Shown here piece by piece: positions 13,301 through 21,842 of a DNA stretch of 22,123 nt. Within the stretch, counting starts at the first letter, position 1, and each line of letters begins with the position of its first letter. Source of the stretch: Prevotella sp. (GTDB lineage Bacteria; Bacillota; Clostridia; Oscillospirales; Ruminococcaceae). The stretch covers positions 1 to 22,123 of the forward strand of contig JAMPIC010000031.1 of assembly GCA_023663025.1 (NCBI GenBank). Reading direction: 5' to 3'. Position numbers and translations under genes: made by a program. The notes below the pieces were generated by a model that saw only the letters and a list, made by a program, of their open reading frames with translations, ran no database searches and was not told where the DNA came from.

Positions 13301-13322
13301 TATTTTTGGAAAGGAGCTTTCT

Positions 13323-13580
13323 ATGGAAACAAGAGTTGCGCTTATAGGCATTGTGGTGGAAAACCTTAACTCGGTGGAACGGCTGAACGGGCTGCTCCAC
13401 GATTTCGGGCAGTACATAATCGGCAGAATGGGCATACCCTACGAAAAAAAGGGGGTCTCCATAATCAGCGTGGCGGTGGACGCCCCCCAGGACGTTATCA
13501 GCGCGCTGTCGGGGAAGTTAGGCATGATTGAGGGGATTACCGCAAAGACAATTTATTCCAAATTGGGTGAGGGAAAATGA
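13323..13580 (+). CDS. TM1266-type iron-only hydrogenase system regulator
   Basis: The 85-residue protein matches the small ACT/NikR-C-like family found beside hydE, hydF and hydG, described as a putative iron-only hydrogenase system regulator. Visible features are the opening strand TRVALIGIVVEN, the RMGIPYEKKGVSIISVAVDA segment and the closing GKLGMIEGITAKTIYSK. It has no DNA-binding domain, so it may act as a ligand-binding or protein-binding subunit. The ATG at 13323 follows AAAGGAG; an upstream reading to 13251 would cross the terminator. Its stop overlaps the hydE start (ATGA), so translation is coupled. The family role is only predicted. Confidence 0.9.
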   Translation: METRVALIGIVVENLNSVERLNGLLHDFGQYIIGRMGIPYEKKGVSIISVAVDAPQDVISALSGKLGMIEGITAKTIYSKLGEGK

Positions 13581-14623
13581 GTAAAATTTTGGGACTTATT
13601 GACAGGCTCGAAAAGGAACATATTCTCACCAAAGCCGAGCTCGCGGAAATTATTTCGGGGCACGACCCCGATACGGACGAGTACCTTTTCGCAAAGGCGA
13701 GAGCCGTCCGCGAAAGGGTTTACGACAGGGACGTTTATATGCGGGGACTCATCGAGTTTACCAATTACTGTAAAAACGACTGTCTTTACTGCGGAATACG
13801 GCGCAGCGCAAAAAACGCGGAGCGATACCGTCTCACCGAGGAGCAGATTTTGCAGTGCTGCGAAACGGGCTACGGACTGGGTTTCCGCACCTTTGTATTA
13901 CAGGGCGGGGAGGACGGTTTTTACACGGACGAGAAAATTGTTTCCATTGTTTCTCAAATAAAGGAAAAGTTTCCCGACTGCGCCGTGACCCTTTCAATCG
14001 GGGAGAAGTCCCGGGAAAGCTACGAAAAGTACCGAAAAGCGGGGGCGGACAGGTATCTCCTGCGGCACGAGACCGCCAATGACGAGCATTACCGAAAGCT
14101 CCACCCAAAAGAGCTTTCCCTCGAGAACCGAATGAGGTGCCTGTACGACTTAAAGGAACTGGGCTTCCAGACGGGGTGCGGGTTTATGGTGGGTTCGCCC
14201 TTTCAGACGGCGGAAAATCTTGCGGAGGACTTGCTGTTCATTCACAGGTTACAGCCGCAGATGGTGGGGATAGGTCCGTTTATACCCCACCACGACACGC
14301 CGTTCGCGGAGGAAAAGGCTGGCACGCTTGAAACGACATTGCTTATGCTTGGGCTGACACGGCTTATTGTTCCCAACGTGCTTCTGCCCGCAACAACCGC
14401 GCTGGGGACGATCCACCCAAAGGGGCGGGAAAAGGGCATTTTGGCGGGGGCGAATGTTGTTATGCCCAATCTTTCGCCCCGTGATGTGCGGGAAAAGTAC
14501 CTGCTGTACGACAACAAAATCTGCACGGGGGACGAAGCTGCCGAGTGCATAGCCTGTCTCGGGCGGCGGGTGGAATCCATCGGGTATAAATTGGTTACAG
14601 CTAAAGGAGATTACATAATGTAG
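13577..14623 (+). CDS. hydE: [FeFe]-hydrogenase H-cluster maturase HydE (radical SAM)
   Basis: HydE is one of three enzymes that build the 2Fe subcluster of [FeFe]-hydrogenase. It acts on the HydG-derived iron-cysteine-CO-cyanide complex. The 348-residue protein has the usual length and the radical SAM motif CKNDCLYC (C65, C69, C72), followed by VLQGGEDGFYTD and the typical LRHET and GFMVGSPFQT segments. Translation is coupled to the regulator upstream by a four-base overlap. The stop codon TAG is the second to fourth base of the GTAGGGG inverted-repeat element at 14620, so the last residue and the stop come from the repeat. Conserved motifs are intact. Confidence 0.96.
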   Translation: MSKILGLIDRLEKEHILTKAELAEIISGHDPDTDEYLFAKARAVRERVYDRDVYMRGLIEFTNYCKNDCLYCGIRRSAKNAERYRLTEEQILQCCETGYGLGFRTFVLQGGEDGFYTDEKIVSIVSQIKEKFPDCAVTLSIGEKSRESYEKYRKAGADRYLLRHETANDEHYRKLHPKELSLENRMRCLYDLKELGFQTGCGFMVGSPFQTAENLAEDLLFIHRLQPQMVGIGPFIPHHDTPFAEEKAGTLETTLLMLGLTRLIVPNVLLPATTALGTIHPKGREKGILAGANVVMPNLSPRDVREKYLLYDNKICTGDEAAECIACLGRRVESIGYKLVTAKGDYIM

Positions 14624-14690
14624 GGGCGGGGTTTCCCCGCCCGCAAAATGCAATTATCGGTTACTGCGGGACGGGAAACCCGTCCCCTAC
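14620..14690. repeat. GTAGGG-CCCTAC inverted-repeat element, copy 2
   Basis: The 26-base arms at 14620-14645 and 14665-14690 are imperfectly complementary (outer GTAGGGG/CCCCTAC exact), and each arm is itself nearly palindromic (GGCGGGGTTTCCCCGCC). It shares its ends and the preceding TAAT with the copy at 3986-4059. It lies between hydE and hydG and would form a stable hairpin in the operon transcript; there is no T run. Confidence 0.83.
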
Positions 14691-14720
14691 GAAATATATA
14701 AAATGAAAGGAAAATGAACT

Positions 14721-16145
14721 ATGTACAATCCCAATTCACTTAAAGCCGAGGAATTTATTGACAATTCCGAGATACTGGAAACTCTCGACTACGCCGAGAA
14801 AAACAAGGACAACGCGGAGCTTATCGACAGCATTATCGAAAAAGCCGAGAAGAGGAAAGGGCTTTCCCACCGCGAAGCTGCCGTACTCCTTGACTGCACC
14901 CTCGAGGACAGGAACGAGCGCATTTACGAGCTTGCGCGGCAGATCAAAAAGGATTTTTACGGCAACCGCATTGTAATGTTCGCGCCGCTGTACCTTTCAA
15001 ACTACTGCGTGAACGGCTGCGTGTACTGTCCCTACCACCGTCAGAACGGGCATATTCCCCGCAAAAAGCTCACGCAGGAGGAAATCCGTCAGGAAGTTAT
15101 CGCTTTGCAGGATATGGGGCACAAGCGGCTTGCTATCGAGACGGGCGAGGATCCCGTCAATAACCCCATTGAGTACGTCCTCGAAAGCATTAAGACGATT
15201 TACGACATCAAGCACAAGAACGGCGCGATACGCCGTGTGAACGTGAATATCGCCGCCACCACAGTTGAGAATTACCGCAAGCTGAAAGAGGCGGGTATCG
15301 GTACTTACATTCTTTTCCAGGAGACCTACCACAAGGAAAGCTACGAAAAGCTCCACCCGACGGGACCTAAGCACAATTACGCCTACCACACCGAAGCTAT
15401 GGACAGAGCTATGGACGGCGGTATCGACGACGTGGGACTTGGCGTGCTGTTCGGTCTGGAGCTGTACCGCTACGAGTTTGCGGGTCTGCTTATGCACGCG
15501 GAGCATTTGGAGGCGGTTCACGGTGTTGGACCGCACACAATAAGCGTACCCCGCGTTAAGAGGGCGGACGACATCGACCCCGATACGTTTGACAACGGCA
15601 TTGACGACGACACTTTCGCGAAAATTATCGCCTGCATCAGAATTGCCGTGCCATATACGGGAATGATTATTTCCACCCGCGAGAGCGAGGCTTGCCGCGA
15701 AAAGGCTTTGAGCCTCGGTATTTCCCAGATTTCGGGCGGTTCGCGGACTACCGTGGGCGGTTACGCGGGCTACACCCCCGAGGTCAGACCCCACGACACG
15801 GAGCAGTTTGACGTGTCCGACCAGCGTTCGCTTGACGACGTGGTGAACTGGCTTATGAAACTCGGCTACATACCCAGTTTCTGCACGGCGTGCTACCGCG
15901 AGGGCAGAACGGGGGACAGGTTTATGTCCCTTTGCAAAAACGGTCAGATACAGAACTGCTGCCACCCCAATGCGCTGATGACCCTTAAGGAGTACCTTAT
16001 GGACTACGCAAGTCCCGAAACGCGGGAGGTTGGCGTTAAGCTTATCGAAAGCGAGATAGGGAACGTGCCCAATGAAAAGGTGCGGGGTATCGTTGTGGAT
16101 AACCTTGCCAAAATTGAGCAGGGGAGCAGGGATTTTAGGTTCTAA
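14721..16145 (+). CDS. hydG: [FeFe]-hydrogenase H-cluster maturase HydG (tyrosine lyase)
   Basis: HydG is a radical SAM enzyme that cleaves tyrosine to p-cresol and dehydroglycine, and produces the CO and cyanide ligands on an iron-cysteine centre. The 474-residue protein has the N-terminal radical SAM motif CVNGCVYC (C96, C100, C103) and the C-terminal second-cluster motif CX2CX22C at C388, C391 and C414, which separates HydG from the thiamine enzyme ThiH. GAAAGG precedes the start. It is 97 bases after hydE, with the inverted-repeat element in between. All known catalytic cysteines are present, so it should be active. Confidence 0.97.
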   Translation: MYNPNSLKAEEFIDNSEILETLDYAEKNKDNAELIDSIIEKAEKRKGLSHREAAVLLDCTLEDRNERIYELARQIKKDFYGNRIVMFAPLYLSNYCVNGCVYCPYHRQNGHIPRKKLTQEEIRQEVIALQDMGHKRLAIETGEDPVNNPIEYVLESIKTIYDIKHKNGAIRRVNVNIAATTVENYRKLKEAGIGTYILFQETYHKESYEKLHPTGPKHNYAYHTEAMDRAMDGGIDDVGLGVLFGLELYRYEFAGLLMHAEHLEAVHGVGPHTISVPRVKRADDIDPDTFDNGIDDDTFAKIIACIRIAVPYTGMIISTRESEACREKALSLGISQISGGSRTTVGGYAGYTPEVRPHDTEQFDVSDQRSLDDVVNWLMKLGYIPSFCTACYREGRTGDRFMSLCKNGQIQNCCHPNALMTLKEYLMDYASPETREVGVKLIESEIGNVPNEKVRGIVVDNLAKIEQGSRDFRF

Positions 16146-16213
16146 ACGCGGCGGTAAATCGGAATTTAATTTCTCTACGCTCCGTAGATATGCAGAACTC
16201 TACGTTCCGTGTG

Positions 16214-16242
16214 TGTTCATCAAATCATTTGTTATGTATAAT
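16214..16242 (+). promoter_or_regulatory. Possible promoter of the XRE/zinc-ribbon regulator
   Basis: TATAAT (16237-16242) lies 17 bases after a weak -35 (TGTTCA, 16214-16219), about 24 bases before the GTG start. It would allow expression of the regulator apart from hydEG. Confidence 0.55.
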
Positions 16243-16265
16243 AGAGGCAGAAAGGAGGAAACCGA

Positions 16266-16871
16266 GTGGATCAAATTAGGATTGGCAAATTTATTGCTGA
16301 AACAAGAAAATCACAAAATATGACGCAAAAGCAGCTTGCCGATGTACTGTCAATTAGCGACAAAACTGTTTCCAAATGGGAATGCGGAAAAGGACTTCCG
16401 GAGGTTTCTCTTATGCTGCCGTTATGCAATGTGCTTTGCATAACTGCTAACGAACTTCTCTCCGGCGCAAAAATTTCCCAAATTGATTATCAAGAGAAAG
16501 CAGAGGAGAATATTATGAATTTGATGAAAGAAAATGAAGAAAACAAGAAAAAAGCGGCATTGAGCGTTATTTGCGCTTTAATAACGGTTATTGCGGTTTG
16601 TTCGCTGATTGCAATTGCGGCATACTTTGAAATTCCTGCGATTGCGCGGATTGCAGTAATTGTGCTGGCTATTGCAACAGCGGCAACGGGAATAGGCGCT
16701 GCGGCAGTGCTTGACGCGAAAGCCGGATATTTTGAGTGTCCGCATTGCCAAGCTCTTTTTGTCCCTGAAACGGGCGATTATGTAAAAGGGCATCATACCT
16801 TGACAAAACGTAAACTGACGTGTCCCGAATGCGGCAAATCGGGAATGTGCAAGCACCGCATTTTAAGATAG
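16266..16871 (+). CDS. Membrane-bound XRE regulator with C-terminal zinc ribbon
   Basis: The 201-residue protein has three parts: a cro/C1-type helix-turn-helix at residues 5-65 (MTQKQLADVLSISDKTVSKW), two hydrophobic segments at about 97-121 and 124-149, and a C-terminal zinc ribbon with C158, C161, C186 and C189 (ECPHC, TCPECG). Firmicutes carry many XRE-plus-membrane proteins of this layout, usually without known signals. The GTG start follows AAGGAGG. It sits on the same strand between hydG and hydF, which suggests that it is an insertion or that it responds to redox or metal state; both are inference. Base composition is more AT-rich than hydG and hydF. Confidence 0.88.
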   Translation: MDQIRIGKFIAETRKSQNMTQKQLADVLSISDKTVSKWECGKGLPEVSLMLPLCNVLCITANELLSGAKISQIDYQEKAEENIMNLMKENEENKKKAALSVICALITVIAVCSLIAIAAYFEIPAIARIAVIVLAIATAATGIGAAAVLDAKAGYFECPHCQALFVPETGDYVKGHHTLTKRKLTCPECGKSGMCKHRILR

Positions 16872-16969
16872 TTATTTCGGTTTATCGGTCATTTACCTGC
16901 GGCAGATTTTTCGGCGGACAAATTCTAACCTCTTACCTCTATCCTCTAATCTCTAAAAGGAGTGATTTT

Positions 16970-18169
16970 ATGGGACTTAACGAAACACCCTCCGCAAACC
17001 GTGTGCATATAGGCATTTTCGGCAGGCGGAACGCGGGCAAGTCAAGCGTTATGAACGCCCTCACAAACCAAAGCATTGCCATTGTTTCCGACGTTCGCGG
17101 CACTACCACCGACCCCGTTTTAAAGGCTATGGAACTTCTCCCCATAGGTCCCGTGGTGATGATCGACACCCCGGGCATTGACGACGAGGGAGAACTTGGC
17201 GCGCTGCGGGTGAAAAAAAGCTGCCAAATGCTGAACAAGACCGACATTGCCGTTGTCGTCCTCGACGGTGAAAACGAGACCCCCGAAGATACCGCTCTTA
17301 TGGAAAAAATCCGCAAAAAAAATATCCCCTTTGCGGTTTTCTGCAACAAGGCGGATCTGCTCCCCGAGGGCTTTGCGAAAAAAGAGGGACGTTTTTACGG
17401 CAGCGCACTTAACAACGTCGGCATTGATGAGCTGAAAGCCGAAATTGCACGGCTTGCGCAAATCGCCGAGCCTGACAAAAAAATCGTGGGGGACTTGCTC
17501 TCCCCCCTCGATATTGCGGTGCTTGTTGTACCCATAGACGCCGCCGCGCCAAAGGGTCGGCTTATTCTGCCACAGCAGCAGACCATACGGGATATTTTGG
17601 AAGCGGGCGGAATTTCCGTGGTTGTCAAGGAGACCGAGCTTGAGGAAACCTTGCATAAACTGGGTACGCCGCCGAAAATCGTCATTACCGACAGTCAGGC
17701 GTTCGGTACGGTAAGCAAAATCGTCCCCGAGGACATTTTACTGACATCTTTTTCCATACTGTTTGCGCGGTATAAGGGCAGCCTCGAAACAGCCGTCTGC
17801 GGGGCAAAGGCGTTGGACGGCATTAAGGACGGGGACAAAATTCTCATTTCCGAGGGCTGTACTCACCACCGCCAATGCGGGGATATAGGTACTGTCAAGC
17901 TGCCCGCTTGGATTAAAAAGCACACGGGCAGGGACGTTTCCTTTGAGTACACCTCCGGGACGGAATTTCCCGACGATTTAAGCGGCTATTCGGTAATCGT
18001 ACACTGCGGCGGCTGTATGCTCAACGAGCGGGAAATGAAATACCGATACGCCTGCGCCGAAGAGCAGGGCGTGCCTATCACAAACTACGGAATAGCCATA
18101 GCCCATATGCACGGCATACTGAAACGCAGCGTTGAGCCGTTTGAGGAGATACGCAAACTGCTTGAATGA
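16970..18169 (+). CDS. hydF: [FeFe]-hydrogenase H-cluster maturation GTPase HydF
   Basis: HydF is the GTPase scaffold on which the 2Fe subcluster is assembled and handed to HydA. The 399-residue protein has Walker A GRRNAGKSS at residues 18-26, DTPG at 66-69 and NKAD at 126-129 in the GTPase domain. The C-terminal cluster motif is exact: C297-T-H299, then C346 and C349, that is CXHX46CX2C. The ATG at 16970 follows AAAGGAG; a longer reading to 16820 overlaps the regulator gene and lacks support. It is the last gene of the maturation locus, 98 bases after the regulator. No hydrogenase structural gene is in the window. Confidence 0.97.
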   Translation: MGLNETPSANRVHIGIFGRRNAGKSSVMNALTNQSIAIVSDVRGTTTDPVLKAMELLPIGPVVMIDTPGIDDEGELGALRVKKSCQMLNKTDIAVVVLDGENETPEDTALMEKIRKKNIPFAVFCNKADLLPEGFAKKEGRFYGSALNNVGIDELKAEIARLAQIAEPDKKIVGDLLSPLDIAVLVVPIDAAAPKGRLILPQQQTIRDILEAGGISVVVKETELEETLHKLGTPPKIVITDSQAFGTVSKIVPEDILLTSFSILFARYKGSLETAVCGAKALDGIKDGDKILISEGCTHHRQCGDIGTVKLPAWIKKHTGRDVSFEYTSGTEFPDDLSGYSVIVHCGGCMLNEREMKYRYACAEEQGVPITNYGIAIAHMHGILKRSVEPFEEIRKLLE

Positions 18170-18245
18170 TTTCGGATATGACGATATGACATTGCAGACA
18201 AGTTTGCAGTCCAAATGCAGAGGAATTTAAGAAACCAATACAAAA

Positions 18246-18270
18246 GGGTACGCACCAAAGGCGCGTACCC
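18246..18270 (-). terminator. Intrinsic terminator of the ilv operon
   Basis: GGGTACGC (18246-18253) and GCGTACCC (18263-18270) are perfectly complementary. On the minus strand the stem is followed by TTTTGTATT, so it suits ilvC transcripts; on the plus strand, after hydF, the tail TAAAACT is poor, so stopping in that direction is uncertain. Confidence 0.75.
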
Positions 18271-18272
18271 TA

Positions 18273-18305
18273 AAACTATCAACTATACACTGTAAACTGT
18301 CAATT
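18273..18305. repeat. Short-word repeat at the ilvC stop
   Basis: AACTATCAACTATACACTG and AACTGTCAATTG repeat the vocabulary seen at 1154-1257 and 3246-3285. On the minus strand it starts with TTGACAG, whose TGA is the ilvC stop codon, and ends next to the terminator. Confidence 0.65.
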
Positions 18306-19319
18306 GTTGATGAGCTTGTCCTCGTCGCTCCAGCTGTAAAGCTTTCTGATCTCCGCGCCCACAACCTCGGCGGGGTGCTCGGAAGCAAGCTTTCTCATAG
18401 CCTTGAAATGTACCTGCGAACCTGCGTCGGACATGTCAAGCAGGAACTCTTTCGCGAAAGAGCCGTCCTGAATATCGGAAAGCACTTTCTTCATTGCCTT
18501 CTTGGTTTCCTCGGTGATTATCTTCGGACCCGTTACATAGTCGCCGTACTCCGCAGTGTTGGAAATTGAGTATCTCATTCCCGCAAAACCCGACTGATAA
18601 ATAAGGTCGACAATAAGCTTCATCTCGTGAATACACTCGAAGTAAGCGTTCCTCGGGTCGTAACCCGCCTCGCAGAGGGTCTCGAAGCCCGCCTGCATAA
18701 GTGCGCAAACGCCGCCGCAGAGTACAGCCTGTTCGCCGAAAAGGTCTGTTTCGGTCTCGGTGCGGAATGTTGTCTCCAGCACGCCCGCTCTCGCGCCGCC
18801 GATGCCCAGAGCGTAGGCAAGACCGATGTCGGTTGCGTCGCCCGTGGCGTCCTGCTCAACAGCGATAAGGCAGGGAACGCCCTTGCCCGCCTGATATTCG
18901 CTTCTTACGGTGTGACCGGGTCCCTTGGGGGCGATCATAATAACGTTGACATTCTTGGGGGGAACGATACAGCCGAAATGAATGTTAAATCCGTGAGCAA
19001 ACGCAATTGTCTTGCCCTCAGTGAGGTAAGGCGCAATGTCCTCCTTGTAGAGCTTAGCCTGCTTCTCATCGGGGATAAGGATCATGATAACGTCCGCAGC
19101 CTTTGCCGCCTCGGCGACGGAAAGAACTTTCAGACCCTGCGATTCCGCCTTAGCCCTTGATTTCGAGCCTTCGTAAAGTCCCACAACAACGTTTACGCCG
19201 CTGTCCTTGAGGTTGAGGGCGTGAGCGTGACCCTGCGAGCCGTAGCCGATGATAGCGACGGTTTTGCCGTCAAGTCTGCCCAGATCGCAGTCCTGCTGAT
19301 AATAAATTTTGTTTGCCAT
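18300..19319 (-). CDS. ilvC: Ketol-acid reductoisomerase
   Basis: IlvC isomerises and reduces 2-acetolactate or 2-aceto-2-hydroxybutyrate with NAD(P)H, the second common step of valine, leucine and isoleucine synthesis. The 339-residue length fits class I enzymes. The Rossmann motif GYGSQGHAHA begins at residue 25, AHGFNIHFG carries the catalytic histidine, and SISNTAEYGDY and EIRKLYSWSDED mark the C-terminal knotted domain. The ATG at 19319 follows GGAGG. It is the last gene of the minus-strand operon ilvB, ilvN, ilvC. Two small hairpins lie in the 125-base gap before it (19359-19383 and 19415-19431), neither with a T run. Confidence 0.98.
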   Translation of the reverse strand: MANKIYYQQDCDLGRLDGKTVAIIGYGSQGHAHALNLKDSGVNVVVGLYEGSKSRAKAESQGLKVLSVAEAAKAADVIMILIPDEKQAKLYKEDIAPYLTEGKTIAFAHGFNIHFGCIVPPKNVNVIMIAPKGPGHTVRSEYQAGKGVPCLIAVEQDATGDATDIGLAYALGIGGARAGVLETTFRTETETDLFGEQAVLCGGVCALMQAGFETLCEAGYDPRNAYFECIHEMKLIVDLIYQSGFAGMRYSISNTAEYGDYVTGPKIITEETKKAMKKVLSDIQDGSFAKEFLLDMSDAGSQVHFKAMRKLASEHPAEVVGAEIRKLYSWSDEDKLINN

Positions 19320-19444
19320 TTTGATTTCCTCCATTTTGAATTTATTTTATTTGGGAACAGAGAATTTTGGGTAATAATTCTCTTGTTTATGGAACTGAAT
19401 TTTGCTTGCGGGGGGCGGATTCCATATCCGCACTTGCATATAGT

Positions 19445-19939
19445 TTATTTTTTTGTAATAGTATCCGCGCCCTTTTGTATGGCAATAACCCCCGTACGGA
19501 CGATTTCCTTTATGCCGTAGGGACGGATAAGCTCCTCAAACCTTGCCAGATGTACGGGCGTGTCGGAGATCTCGATGGTCATGGTGTTTGCGGAAATGTC
19601 GATTATCTTCGCGCCCATTATCTCGCAGACGGTAAGTATTTCCCCACGCTGCTGGGGATTTGCGTTTATCTTGATAAGCTGAAGCTCTCTTGGCAGCAGT
19701 TCCTCGGGAGCGAGAGTTTTTACCTTAATGGTGTCTATAAGCTTGTTAAGCTGCTTTTCCAGCTGCTCGACGGTATGGTCGTCCCCGTCGGCAACTATGG
19801 TAACTCGGGAGGTTTCGGGATCGTCGGTCTCGCCCACGGCAAGGCTGTCTATGTTAAAGCCGCGGCGGGAAAAAAGTCCAGATATCCTTGACAGCACGCC
19901 CGCGTGGTTCTCCACAAGAATAGAAATTGTATGTTTCAT
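19445..19939 (-). CDS. ilvN: Acetolactate synthase small (regulatory) subunit
   Basis: The 164-residue protein has an N-terminal ACT domain (ISILVENHAGVLSRISGLFS, with RRGFNIDSLAVGETDD) and the C-terminal small-subunit domain (RELQLIKINANPQQRGEI, VCEIMGAKIIDIS, RFEELIRPYGIKEIVRTG). It activates the catalytic subunit and in this family confers valine feedback inhibition. AAAGGAG precedes the ATG. It lies 100 bases after ilvB, further than in many operons, but no terminator is visible in the gap, which is AT-rich. The full length agrees with the bacterial 160-170 residue form. Confidence 0.97.
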   Translation of the reverse strand: MKHTISILVENHAGVLSRISGLFSRRGFNIDSLAVGETDDPETSRVTIVADGDDHTVEQLEKQLNKLIDTIKVKTLAPEELLPRELQLIKINANPQQRGEILTVCEIMGAKIIDISANTMTIEISDTPVHLARFEELIRPYGIKEIVRTGVIAIQKGADTITKK

Positions 19940-20039
19940 GGAACAGCTCCTTTACCTTGACTTTTAGCTACAGTAATAGTTTACCATATTTTTTGCTATG
20001 CGTAAAATATATATTTTTTATAAAATCCATAACCGGGCG

Positions 20040-21656
20040 TTATAGAGTAGTTTCATTCCGCCAAACGTTACACTCCAGCAGATACGCTTCCTTGGAGCTG
20101 CACAGATTATTGATCGCTTCCTCGGCTTCAGCCATGGTGCGGACGCGCTCCGCTCTTATACCGTAGGACTGCGCAAGTGCCACAAAATCGGGGTTTCCGT
20201 CCGCTATGTGGACTGCCGTCTGGTTGTCCTTATAGAGATTTGTCTGAAGCTCCCGAACCATTCCCAGGCGGTTGTTCCGCATAAGAATTATCTTTACGGG
20301 AATTTTTTCCTGCACAATGGTTGCAAGCTCCATCATCTGCATCTGGAACGAACCGTCCCCGCAGATCGCCACGACCTCGCAGCCGGGAGAAGCGAACTTC
20401 GCCCCTATCGCTGCGGGAATGGAGTAACCCATCGTCCCCATGCCTCCGCTTGTCAGGAAACGTCCGCCCTTGAATTGGAAATTGTTGCAGGTCCAAATTT
20501 GGTTCTGACCCACGTCCGCAACGCAAATCGTTTCCTCGGGGAGCTTCGCGGAAAGCTTGCGTATAAACATTTTCGGGTTGACGTACCCCTCCGTCTCGTC
20601 CTCTTTGGGGACGGAATTTTTCACCTCGGACAGCTCCGCCAGCCAGTCGGCGCGTTCCGCGCTGCCCAGCTTTTCGGAAAGCTCCCGCAGAATGTGTTTG
20701 CAGTCGCCCACAAGGGGAATGTCGACGTGCATATTTTTTCCTATCTCGGCGGGGTCAACGTCTATGTGGATAATTTTGGTAGTCTCCGCAAGAAATTTCG
20801 GCGAACGGACGGCTCTGTCGCCCACTCTCGCGCCTATGAGTATCATAGTGTCGCATTTGGACACCGCCTCGTTGGCGGTCTTAACGCCGTGCATACCCAG
20901 CATGCCCATATAGAGCGGGTGCTCCGTGGGGAAAATTCCCAATCCCATCATAGTGGAGACAACGGGAATGCGCGTCTTTTCGGCAAGCTCCCGAAGCTCT
21001 CCGCAGGCTTTTGCGGAAATAACTCCTCCGCCCGCGCAGATAAGGGGTCTTTCCGAGTTTTTGAGAGCATCGCAGACTTTTTTTATCTGAAAGCTGTTTC
21101 CCTTGACGGTAGGCTTGTAGGTGCGAAGCTCGACCTTTTCGGGGTACTCGAAATCTATCGCCGTCTGCTGGATATCCACGGGAACGTCGATAAGCACCGG
21201 ACCATTCCGTCCCGAACCCGCGATATAGAAAGCCTCCTTGAAAATTTTGGGAAGCTTTGAAGCGTCCTTTATCAGGTAGCTGTTTTTGACGAAAGGCTCG
21301 GCCGCGCCCGTGATGTCCGCCTCCTGAAAAACGTCGCAGCCTATCTGGTCTGTGGAGACCTGTCCCGTAATGCATATCAGGGGCACGCTGTCGGCGTAGG
21401 CGGTGGCTATGGCTGTGAGAAGATTTGTCGCGCCGGGACCGGAGGTGGCGATACAGACGGCGGGCTTGCCGGTTATCCGCGCGTAGCCGTTTGCCGCGTG
21501 ACCCGCGTTGTCCTCCCGCCTTACGAGGACGTGACGTATATCGGAGCGCGTAAGCTCGTCGTAGAACGGACAGATCGCCGCGCCGGGATATCCGAAGACG
21601 ACCTTTACGCCCTCGTTTTCAAGACATTTTACCATTGCTTCAGCGGCTTTTATCAA
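20040..21656 (-). CDS. ilvB: Acetolactate synthase large (catalytic) subunit, TTG start
   Basis: IlvB uses thiamine diphosphate to join two pyruvates, or pyruvate and 2-ketobutyrate. The 538-residue protein shows FGYPGAAICPFYDEL, the catalytic glutamate in VRREDNAGHAANGYAR, the FAD-region ATSGPGATNL, and the thiamine diphosphate motif from GDGSFQM to NNRLG. No ATG is available at the N-terminus. TTG at 21656 with GGAG eight bases upstream is preferred over TTG at 21674, which lacks a ribosome binding site. It heads the ilvBNC operon. The transcript leader is only about 40 bases, so a T-box or leader-peptide attenuator is unlikely in it. Confidence 0.96.
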   Translation of the reverse strand: MIKAAEAMVKCLENEGVKVVFGYPGAAICPFYDELTRSDIRHVLVRREDNAGHAANGYARITGKPAVCIATSGPGATNLLTAIATAYADSVPLICITGQVSTDQIGCDVFQEADITGAAEPFVKNSYLIKDASKLPKIFKEAFYIAGSGRNGPVLIDVPVDIQQTAIDFEYPEKVELRTYKPTVKGNSFQIKKVCDALKNSERPLICAGGGVISAKACGELRELAEKTRIPVVSTMMGLGIFPTEHPLYMGMLGMHGVKTANEAVSKCDTMILIGARVGDRAVRSPKFLAETTKIIHIDVDPAEIGKNMHVDIPLVGDCKHILRELSEKLGSAERADWLAELSEVKNSVPKEDETEGYVNPKMFIRKLSAKLPEETICVADVGQNQIWTCNNFQFKGGRFLTSGGMGTMGYSIPAAIGAKFASPGCEVVAICGDGSFQMQMMELATIVQEKIPVKIILMRNNRLGMVRELQTNLYKDNQTAVHIADGNPDFVALAQSYGIRAERVRTMAEAEEAINNLCSSKEAYLLECNVWRNETTL

Positions 21657-21686
21657 TCCGATCGCTCCAATCAATAATTTATTGTA

Positions 21687-21732
21687 AAAAAGTATACTTT
21701 TTAATAATACCTCTTTTTGCGTTCAAAGTCAA
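21687..21732 (-). promoter_or_regulatory. ilvB promoter with overlapping palindrome
   Basis: On the minus strand TTGACT (21732-21727) and TATTAT (21709-21704) are 17 bases apart. A perfect 16-bp palindrome, AAAAAGTATACTTTTT (21687-21702), covers the expected start near 21697, a position suitable for a repressor operator. No known operator consensus was matched. Confidence 0.7.
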
Positions 21733-21842
21733 TGGGTATTTGAAAATTTTTACGGAAATAAGAGCTTGACGGTAATAGTTTCGGTTTGGCGAAAAAAAGC
21801 GGTAAATTGTAATTTAGCGCAAAACAAAACGACAGCGCCCCG

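Noticed and set aside
14997..15965. 322-residue open frame on the minus strand across hydG
   Set aside because: It is antisense to the intact hydG with both cysteine motifs; valine/histidine-rich shadow translation.
20208..21260. 350-residue open frame on the plus strand across ilvB
   Set aside because: Antisense to ilvB, with histidine/leucine-rich low-information translation.
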